Origin: Ahaetulla prasina
Lineage: Eukaryota; Chordata; Lepidosauria; Squamata; Colubridae
DNA length: 64,000 nucleotides
Direction of reading: 5' to 3'
Assembly (NCBI RefSeq): GCF_028640845.1
Contig: NC_080540.1
Span: 277,651,524-277,715,523 of the forward strand
In this document: positions 56,650 through 64,000 of the stretch, in pieces
Layout: each line of letters begins with the position of its first letter
Position numbering within the stretch: the stretch's first letter is position 1
Notes under the pieces: generated by a model
The model's input: the letters and a program-made list of their open reading frames with translations, nothing else
Databases searched by the model: none
What the model was told of the DNA's origin: nothing
Translations under genes and position numbers: made by a program

Positions 56650-56834
56650 AGTTCAAGGGTGTCCAATTCTCAGTGACTGCCTGGATAAGTCCCTACAGTT
56701 TTCTTGGCAAGTTTTTCAGAAGTGGTTTGCCATTGTCTCCTTCCTAGAGCTTAAGATGGCCCAAGGTCACCCAGCTGGTGGAACTAGAATTTACAGTCTC
56801 TTGAACACTGAACACTTTACAGTCTCTTGAACAC
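56650..56834 (-). repeat. CORE-SINE, interrupted (part 1)
   Basis: 'tgactgcctggataagtccc', 'tttgccattgtctccttcct' and 'ggcccaaggtcacccagctg' are tail and core in reverse. A CR1 interrupts it; the head reappears at 57905-57965 ('caccaaactggctctc'). Confidence 0.65.
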
Positions 56835-57293
56835 AGGGCCCTATCTACCAAAAGGAAATTCAATGTAGAGAAAAGCAAAGTCTTACACTTAGGCAAGAAA
56901 AACCAAAAGTGCGCATATAGACTGGGTGAAACCAGGCTTAATAGCAGTAACTGTGAGAGAGATCTCAGTGTCTTAGTGGACAACCAGTTAAATATGTTCC
57001 AACAGTGTGCGGCAGCAGCCAAAAAAGGCAATGCAATCCTAAATTGCATTAACAAAGGGATACAGTCAAGATCAAGTGAGGCACTAATGCTACTCTATAA
57101 AGCCTTAGTAAGACCACACTTAGAATACTGCATCCAGTTTTGGTCACCACACTATAAAAAAAATGTTGAGGCTCTAGAAAAAGTGCAAAGAAGAGCAACC
57201 AGGGGACTAGATTGGAGCAACCAGGGGACTAGAGACTAAAACATATGAAGAAAGGTTACAGGAACTGGCATGGCTAGTCGAGTGAAGAGAAGG
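56835..57293 (+). mobile_element. CR1 LINE, part 1 of an interrupted copy
   Basis: The open frame 56976-57239 encodes the CR1 region after the RT catalytic motif: 'LNMFQQCAAAAKKGNAILNC', 'LLYKALVRPHLEYCIQFWSP', 'VEALEKVQRRATRGL'. A SINE interrupts it at 57294. A short 'ggagcaaccaggggactaga' duplication occurs near 57215. Confidence 0.9.
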
Positions 57294-57559
57294 GCCGCGG
57301 TGTGGCTCAGGCTGTAAGAAGCCTGTTATTAAACACAGCTGCCTGCAATTACTGCAGGTTCTAGTCCACCAGGCCCAAGGTTGACTCAGCCTTCCATCCT
57401 TTATAAGGTAGATAAAATGAGGACCCAGATTGTTGGGGGGGGGCAATAAGTTGACTTTGTATATAAATATACAAATAGAATGAGACTATTGCCTTACACA
57501 ATGTAAGCTGCCCTGAGTCTTCGGAGAAGGGCGGGATATAAATGTAAAAAAAAAAAAAG
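57294..57559 (+). repeat. tRNA-derived SINE (type 2) inside CR1
   Basis: Head 'ccgcggtgtggctcaggctg', body 'ttgactcagccttccatcct', end 'ctgagtcttcggagaagggc', then 'gggatataaatg' and poly-A. The same family is reversed at 63196-63455. Confidence 0.85.
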
Positions 57560-57897
57560 GACCAGGAGAAACATGATAGCAGTTTTCCAATATTTGAGGG
57601 GCTGCCACAGAGAGGAGGGAGTCAAGCTATTTTCCAAAGCACCTGAAGTCCAGACAAGGCATAATGGATGGAAACTGACCAAGGAGAGATTCAACCTAGA
57701 AATAAGGAGGAACTTTCTGACAGTGAGAACAATCAACCAATGGAACAGCTTGCCTTTAGAAGCTGTGGGAGCTTCATCACTTGAGACTTTCAAGAAAAGA
57801 TTGGACTGCCAATTGTCAGAAATGGTATAAGGTCTTCTGCTTGGGTGGGGGGGTTGGACTAAATGACCTCCAAGGTACCTTCCGATTCTGTTAATCT
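57560..57897 (+). mobile_element. CR1 LINE, part 2
   Basis: The open frame 57573-57830 continues the CR1 C-terminus ('MIAVFQYLRGCHREEGVKLF', 'TINQWNSLPLEAVGASSLET'). 3' end 'gacctccaaggtaccttccg' and 'attctgttaatctgtt'. Confidence 0.9.
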
Positions 57898-57965
57898 GTT
57901 AAAAAACATCTCTCTCCTGGTTTCAACCCAGCTGCTTTAATCACTGCACCAAACTGGCTCTCATT

Positions 57966-58204
57966 TTTTTCTACACTTTAACCTAAATCTATTTCTTTGT
58001 TACAATACAAAGACGTAACGGTGCTATTATGATAGCAGAGATATGTTGACCTATCACAGCAATGTTCCTGCACCTGATAACAAGGACATTATTAATAGAT
58101 GTACTCATGGCCACCTGTAATACATAATCACAGTATTTTTTTTTTTTTATGACATTGGGTTTCTTGATCTCTAATGATATACCTCAGAAATGCTATCTTT
58201 GCAG
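57966..58204. other. No recognised feature
   Basis: AT-rich, ends in the acceptor-like tract before 58205. Confidence 0.4.
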
Positions 58205-58296
58205 GTCTCAACAAGCTGATTGCAGCACTTGAGCAGAATGTTACAAAATATGTAATTTTGTTCCTGCGGCAAAATAGCATGCCAGAAAAGACATAA
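58205..58296 (+). CDS. Possible terminal exon (alternative B)
   Basis: The acceptor 'gctatctttgcag' ends at 58204. In the phase left by candidate exon 3 (one spare base) the segment reads 'LNKLIAALEQNVTKYVILFL', then 'RQNSMPEKT' and stop (58294). The composition is protein-like with an amphipathic character. The gene is unknown. It is only supported by phase agreement and an acceptor. Confidence 0.35.
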
Positions 58297-59152
58297 TTTG
58301 GTATTGTGATTTTGCAACAATCTGAAGCGAAGAAAAAAGAAGATGATTTATCATGCCTGCTAATTCTTCAAGTATTAGAATTAGCAGAAGGCTGGATTTG
58401 AAATTATTCTAGATTTCTCTATAAGCAACTTCTAAAAATTTGTACTTTTGTGACCCCAGAAAATGGCCAAAAAGAGGCATTTCACCAGAATTTCCCCAGG
58501 AAGGGGAGGAGAAATTCTTCTATAGTTTCTTTGATATGGGAATAATTTAAGATGGTAGCAGCAATACTGTAGTTCATCTTAAAATTTTTCTTTGTGGTTC
58601 TGCTGCACATGATAATAACACCTAAGGGGTTAGAAAGTTGGAAAACTTTTCTTTTCATAGGACTCTGGACTTTATCATCATCTTTTAGAATTCTAGTGAC
58701 AATAGTGGTCCAAAAATATTTGGACACAATGCAACAAAATGTCTTTCTTCCCAGAGAAAAGTGAGAAAAAGCAGAATAAGCTGGAGGCATTGTAATGGTA
58801 TGTGAGAATTACCTTGGGATTCAGGAAAAAACTGGTGGACTGGACAACCAGCATGTAAAAGATATCTCAGTCCACGGAAGGAGAGGAAGCAAGGAAGCAT
58901 TTAAAATTGATGCTCCCTAGAGTAAAAAGAAGGAGAGGAAAAATACTTTCAGTCTTGCAAGATTCTGTTAATGTAATCTTACAATAAAGATATAATACTC
59001 ATAGTTGTGCCTCTTTGTTTGGAATACCTCAAAGGTTTAAACAAAAGCTTTAAAAAATGAATATATTCTATTCATCCAGTTTATTTTAAAATATTTTACC
59101 CAACTGTGAATGAATGAATGAATTGAACTGAATACACCTAGAATATAGATTG
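58297..59152. other. No recognised feature
   Basis: AT-rich. If the exon at 58205 is real this would be 3' UTR and beyond. The first AATAAA on the + strand that I noticed is at about 58982. Confidence 0.35.
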
Positions 59153-59515
59153 ATAGGACGCGGTGGCTCAGGGTCTAGGACATTGAGCTTGTTGATCGAA
59201 AGGTCGGCAGCTCAGCGGTTCGAATCCCTAGTGCTGCTGTGTAACGGGGTGAGCTCCCGCTACTTGTCCCAGCTTCTGCCAACCTAGTAGTTTCGAAAGC
59301 ACATAAAAATGCAAGTAGAAAAAATAGGGACCACCTTTGGGGGGAAGGTAACAGCGCTCCGCGTGCCTTTGGTGTTGAGTCATGCCGACCACATAACCAC
59401 GGAGACATCTTCGGACAGCGCTGGCTCTTTGGCTTTGAAACGGAGATGAGCACTGCCCCCTAGAGTCGGCAATGACTAGCACGTATGTGTGAGGGGAACC
59501 TTTACCTTTACTTTA
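59153..59515 (+). repeat. tRNA-derived SINE (Sauria-type, ACCTTT tail)
   Basis: Full-length-looking copy. Polymerase III box A 'tggctcaggg' (59164-59173) and a perfect box B 'ggttcgaatcc' (59217-59227). The body has 'ggcagctcagc' and 'acatcttcggacagcgctgg'. The tail 'aacctttacctttac' is characteristic of Sauria SINEs. It is not a real tRNA gene, because the cloverleaf continues into SINE body. Confidence 0.9.
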
Positions 59516-60548
59516 TAGATTGATAAAATAGATGGAAAATGAATGAAGGGAAAAAGACAGATGAGAGAGAAAAAGAAAGTTAAAGAATCTAAATATTTCA
59601 TGGCACCATACATGTGCAATATCAGAATTAATTTTTGGAATATATATCTTAATTAAAATGGAATTCAGAAATTGTGAAAAGTCAAGCAAAGTAAAGAAAG
59701 AAGCATAAATTGTCCTCACGCTTAGGGAAAGTGTAGTTGTATCACACATTTGTTCCATTTGCACAGATAGCCAAAAATTATGTTTATTGGTGACACATCT
59801 GGCTATTCTGCTAAATATAAAAATATGTTTGCATAAACTTGAAAAATAGCAGAGTATCTTGGCTTTATTTATGCCCCTTGGCTCCTGAGGTTCTTGTCTG
59901 TCGCTTAAATTTTTCATACTTTACTGAAAGTCTGAAAAGTATAAAAACCAGCCAATTAACAACTCTTCCCTCTTTGAAGCTGTCGTTAAAATACAAAATA
60001 GCTAGGCCATATATTTATACTAATTTCATATGAAGAAGTGAGAAAAATACCTAACTTTTATAGATTTTTTCCCTAGTTATAGTATAAAAATTGAATTAAA
60101 TTGGCTGGAATTTTCTGCAAAAATATATTCCCCCCCCCTTCAAGTAATTCTTTGAAATGTCACAGTTCCTATTTTCTTTAATGTTCTAGGCATTGGCTTT
60201 TTCATTTAATGCAGGTCTTAATATCATCACTGAAAATCTATGAGGATCAACTTATGAATCAGGGATCAGCAAACGCAGTATCTACAAGCACCATAACATA
60301 TGATACTGCTCCAGAGCTTTCTTAGGAACTCCAAATTAAAAATTAAACTGCATATCTTCTTGTGATATTAATGGTCCTTAGACCACAAGTTGGGAATATG
60401 GATTTAGTATCTTCATCAGAGAATTTGTGATTGATGATTGATGATGATATCTGTTCAATCATGTCAGACTCTGGGTGATTCTACGGACCAGCTCTCCCCA
60501 CATTGTCTGATCTTGTACAACTTCCTTCAGCTGTTTTATACTCTAGCT
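59516..60548. other. No recognised feature
   Basis: AT-rich with short ORFs on both strands. No repeat assigned. Confidence 0.45.
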
Positions 60549-61405
60549 CAGGGGTCTCCAACCTTGGGAACTTTAAGACTTGTGGACTTCAACTCCCAGA
60601 ATTCCTCAGCCAGCAAAGCTTACTTTGCATACAACTTCCCCTAATTTGAACGTTTGAGAAAGATTCAAGCAAACTGAATCTGTGAAATAGACTATCATCT
60701 CTTTAGAGAATGGGCTGGCCCCAACCCTGCTGTCTTTCCATAAGCCTTGAAGATCTGGATCTGCACTCAGGCTTGGAGCCCTGATTATGGGATAGAGGCC
60801 ATCGTCTAATGACTGGTAGCATGACACTTTTTGGCTTTTCTGATTTATTTTTTTATACATATTTTTTTTTTACTTCTTTCAGCATTGTGAACTCCTCAGA
60901 CTCATGCTCATCAGAAGGGCAGTCATATAAATCAATTAAATCAAATAAATAAAGAGGATGATTAGGAAACTAGAAAATAAAACTTATAAGGAGAACATGA
61001 GGGCAATCAAATGTTTAGACTTGAGAACAGGTGAAAGAAGATATAAAAACATTCTTCAAATGCCTTAAAGGATGTCATCCGGAAGAAGGTCAAGATGTCT
61101 TATGTATCATTCAAGAATTCACAGCAAAGAATAATGGCTTTAAGGAAAAATATGTTAGAAAATTTTTTAAAACAATAACAACAGTTTTAAAATCAAACAG
61201 ATGGGGTTATTAAACAGTTATTTGTAAGGCATGCTTCCCATGGGAGTTCCACACTGAATCAATAGCCTGATGCCCCCTTCCAGTTCTATAATTCTGATAA
61301 TTCACTTATTTCCTAAAAGTATTTCAATTTTGCATGCAAGCTGGCTGAGGAACTCTGGGAGTTGAAGTCCACAAGTCTTAAAGGGACCAAGGTTGGAGAC
61401 CCCTG
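60549..61405. mobile_element. Palindromic hAT-like family E, split by an interior of about 715 bp
   Basis: The left arm 60549-60620 ('caggggtctccaaccttggg', 'cagaattcctcagccagc') and right arm 61335-61405 ('gctggctgaggaactctgg', 'aaggttggagacccctg') are the two halves of the hairpin seen whole at 48764. Outer flanks 'ctctagct' and 'ccctagca' match at 6 of 8. The interior is flanked by 'tttgcat' repeats (60624-60630 and 61329-61335) and holds an old CR1. Confidence 0.7.
60956..61300 (+). mobile_element. Old CR1-like LINE fragment
   Basis: 'atgccttaaaggatgtcatc' and 'gaaaatattcaag'-style decayed CR1 tail, with the frame 'FFKCLKGCHPEEGQDV' resembling 'FQYLRGCHKEEG' of younger CR1 copies. It ends near 'gcccccttccagttctataa'. 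Confidence 0.6.
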
Positions 61406-61767
61406 CCCTAGCAGGTTCTGTTTAATGCTGCCATCTCTGCTTCGGCTGGTGGATCCCATAGAAATGTGTGTTATATCTTGAAATTGATCCTACATTTTCT
61501 ACACCCCAAAATTAAGTTAGCCGCAGTGACATTTTGAACTTTCTCCCCATCCAATTTAGGAATGCCACTTTTGATTGTTTCTCCCTGAGTCTAGTTGATG
61601 GAGAGACGTTTCTGCTATAAGGAAGATTCTTCTCCCTACAAAAATGGCTCTGTGTGTGAATGGTCATTCTCTATAGGTCATAGAATTACATCCCTGTTCT
61701 ATATCATGCTTAACTGTGATCCCTGGGAGGCCATCTTAGTCCGATAATCCACAGGAATCTTAAAAGG
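61406..61767. other. No recognised feature
   Basis: No repeat or gene I can name. Confidence 0.4.
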
Positions 61768-62095
61768 AAATACCCATACTTTTTGGATTATAAAACACAC
61801 ATTTCCCCGCCTAAAAGAGGGTGGAAATGTTGGTGCATCTTATATACCAAATACAGCCATTTTTGGTGTCCCAAAACCCCGCCCCGCGCGTCCCATTTTT
61901 GCCAAAAACGGGCCCATTTTTTTGCAAAAATGGGATGCGCAAAGGATTTGGGAGGCCTGCAAAGTGCTCCTGGGTGGCCGGGGAGGGCAAAAACCGGATG
62001 CGCAGAGGCAAAAAAATATTTTTTTCTTGTTTTCCTCTTCAAAATCTTGGTGCGTTTTATACTCTGGTGCATCTTGTAGTTCGAAAAATATGGTA
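61768..62095 (+). mobile_element. TA-type DNA transposon-like MITE family F (copy 2)
   Basis: Left end 'tacccatactttttggatta', followed by 'gtgcatcttatatacc'. Right end 'gcatcttgtagttcg', then 'aaaaatatggta'. Inverted-repeat ends with TA at both borders are compatible with a Tc1/mariner-like target, but this is tentative. The interior contains a short inverted repeat of 'cccatttttgcc'/'gcaaaaatggga'. Confidence 0.6.
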
Positions 62096-63170
62096 TAATT
62101 TGAAGAGAAGGTATGTCATCTTAGATGGTTTCAGTTGTTTTTCCCCTAGATATGTTTTTTTTTCTTTGCTGAGTTTGTGAGGAAAAACATCTCAGGATGG
62201 AGGGAAAAAACTCTGAAAGAAGATGTTATAGGGCAAAGATTAAAAGGGCCTCCCTCCTGTCATGTCCTACCTGATCCTTCTGATATGGATGTTTGGGAAA
62301 TCCCCAGATCAACACATCCCCAGGTCTTTATCACCACCATCATCTAATTCCAGATTCAGGTTAATGATTAATACAGCTAACTCTAAAGTTTGGTCAGATG
62401 CTATTCTACTGATGAACAAAAGGTGACCTTGAAAGAGACTCTTACTGGAACATTTTTTTTTCTTGTATCAGTGAAAACATAATATATTAGTTTACTTTTC
62501 ATGGCACACTAGGTTTCCAGCAAGTTTAGACAGGCTTGGATTTTTAATTACATAAGCCCTCATCTCCCCTTCCCTCCCCAATTATACAAAGGACAGAGGC
62601 AGCAACAGAAAATAATTCCAAACATTTTTGCTCGGGTAACATCAAACAAAAGAAATCACTAGTGTATTGATTTATTGAACCATAAGAATTGGCTGCAGTT
62701 GTAAAGATGGATCAAGTTTTTTAAAATATATTTTATCTTTTCAGAACCATGATTCTATTAAGTAGAGAAAAGTTTGCTTTAATAAATGTTTTTATCAATG
62801 CTAGCTCTTTAAAAAAAAAACTGCCTCAGGATAAGAGTCAGCTGAAAGATAGGAAATATTTGTTAACTAATACCTCTTGACTAAAACCAGTCCTTTCCAA
62901 AGGTATTTATCACAGCAATACATCTGAAGAGATAAAACAAACCTGACCTTTGCTCTGAATTTGAACTGAGAAGAGCAAAAGAAAACAACCTGAACATATT
63001 TTAAAACTAGAGAAAAAGAGAAGCAAAATCTAAGTCTTCTTTACCACTGTATAAATGCAATCACATATAGGAAACGAATAGATTTTTTTGAAATAAAAAA
63101 ATCCAAAATTATGAGGAATGCTCATTGTAAGAGGAGAACAGGGTTAGGCCACCTACCCACCCCTGCTCTA
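62096..63170. other. No recognised feature
   Basis: AT-rich sequence, short ORFs only. Confidence 0.45.
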
Positions 63171-63175
63171 TCCTG

Positions 63176-63197
63176 TTCTTTCTTTCTTTCTTTCTTT
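63176..63197. repeat. (TTTC)n short array
   Basis: Five TTTC units and a T run that form the reversed A-rich tail of the SINE at 63198. Confidence 0.85.
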
Positions 63198-63455
63198 TTT
63201 TGCATTTATATCCCGCCCTTCTCCGAAGACTCAGGGCGTCTTGCACTATGTTAAGCAATAGTCTTCATCCATTTGTATATTATATACAAAGTCAACTTTT
63301 ATTGCCCCCAACAATCTGGGTCCTCATTTTACCTACCTTATAAAGGATGGAAGGCTGAGTCAACCTTGGGCCTGGTGGGACTTGAACTTGCAATAATCGC
63401 AAGCAGCTGTGTTAATAACAGACTGTCTTAGCAGTCTGAGCCACTAGAGGCCCTT
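63198..63455 (-). repeat. tRNA-derived SINE (type 2), reverse
   Basis: 'tatatcccgcccttctccga', 'ggatggaaggctgagtcaac', 'agtctgagccactagaggcc' are the reverse complement of the 57294 copy, from tail to head. Confidence 0.85.
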
Positions 63456-64000
63456 CGCCTCTGTTCTTTATTTCCTGCTTTGTAGTTCATCTCAATCACG
63501 TGGCACAGCTGATTTTTCCCCCGTCGCTGTTCTACTTGCTGACTTGGAAGGTAAGCAGCTGAGCTTCTAAATGCTCCATTTTCAGCACTGCGCGTAAGCA
63601 ACTTAGGCACGCATGCGTGTAAAGCACACTTGCGAGCACGAAGCGCACACTCACTGAAACAGTTATTAAATCGGCAGCATCGCACCACTGGAGAGGATGT
63701 TATGTAAAGGCCAGCTTAGCTATGAAGGAGAGAAAGGCGTGAAAAAGAAACTCAAGATTGTCCCACCTTGATTTTCTTGCATATAAGAAGGGATGTATTG
63801 AAACTCTCCGTAATGAAATGTGTGGATGACCCCTGTCGGTATGAGGGAAAGAGATACTGCCTAGGAAGCAATCAGATAAAAGAAGGGGAACCCTCAGTGT
63901 CTTAATAGTCAGAGGAAGAAACTTAGGAAGCACCTGCCCTAATTGATCAGATGGGTAACAAGTTGTGGGAGGCATTTGTATCTTGCAAGATTCTGCTAAT
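63456..64000. other. No firm feature; GC-richer patch
   Basis: 63580-63690 is CpG-richer ('tgcgagcacgaagcgcacac') and ends 'gcaccactgg', reminiscent of the interior and right end of MITE family B at 5512. I could not define its left end. Confidence 0.3.

Noticed and set aside
59164..59235. tRNA gene from box A and box B
   Set aside because: The boxes belong to a SINE head; the sequence continues into the SINE body and tail, and no clean cloverleaf with an acceptor stem is evident.

Overview
The window looks like intergenic or intronic DNA from a squamate reptile, most likely a snake. It is AT-rich and packed with amniote and squamate repeats: CR1, L2, L1 and Penelope-type retroelements, Sauria-like tRNA SINEs, many short hAT-like DNA transposons, a Ty3/Gypsy LTR element, and long tetranucleotide arrays. 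The snake inference rests on several CR1-clade LINE 3' ends fused to (AATAG)n arrays, an arrangement known from snake genomes ('Snake1' CR1/L3 LINEs), plus a large (CTAT)n array. Repeat families are assigned from remembered consensus features and visible motifs, not from a search. No bacterial-type gene, CRISPR array or rRNA operon is present.

Layout. 0-3.3 kb: hAT-like end, CORE-SINE copies, an inverted minisatellite pair, a Snake1-type LINE 3' end, and a solo LTR inside a SINE. 5-11.9 kb: hAT-like MITEs, a Penelope-like relic, a 1.3-kb reverse LINE with clear RT motifs, a SINE and an L2 scrap. 12-13 kb: (AATAG)n LINE end and an L1 3' end. 14.7-17.6 kb: CR1 copies and a 400-bp tetranucleotide array. 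18.6-23 kb: a LINE split by a 5'-truncated L1 with a 17-bp target-site duplication (TSD), then a second L1 of the same family, also with a 17-bp TSD. 23.6-28.5 kb: hAT-like element, L2, Sauria SINE, a CR1 interrupted by a MITE, and an older L1. 28.65-34.63 kb: a complete Ty3/Gypsy element with identical 190-bp LTRs, a 5-bp TSD, PBS and PPT, but broken coding and an internal direct duplication of RT-RNase H-integrase. 35.8-43 kb: MITEs, CR1, R4-like and Snake1-like LINEs, SINEs, and a solo LTR related to the Gypsy LTR. 44-50 kb: LTR-like sequence, Penelope endonuclease relic, MITEs. 52-56.2 kb: a 2.1-kb direct tandem duplication carrying CR1, LINE, 5S-derived and L2 pieces. 56.6-64 kb: nested SINE/CR1/SINE, MITEs and SINEs.

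The only hint of a host gene is on the + strand. Three open segments at about 44.97-45.11, 47.31-47.47 and 49.15-49.28 kb have splice-like borders and compatible reading phases. Possible terminal exons lie at 56.27 or 58.21 kb. I do not recognise the protein, and the model is tentative.

The most useful second-look items are the two direct duplications (inside the Gypsy element and at 52-56 kb), in both of which the first copy carries extra small indels, as expected of unpolished or falsely duplicated assembly; the candidate unknown gene; and two same-family MITE insertions at the same site of two CR1 copies in opposite orientation.
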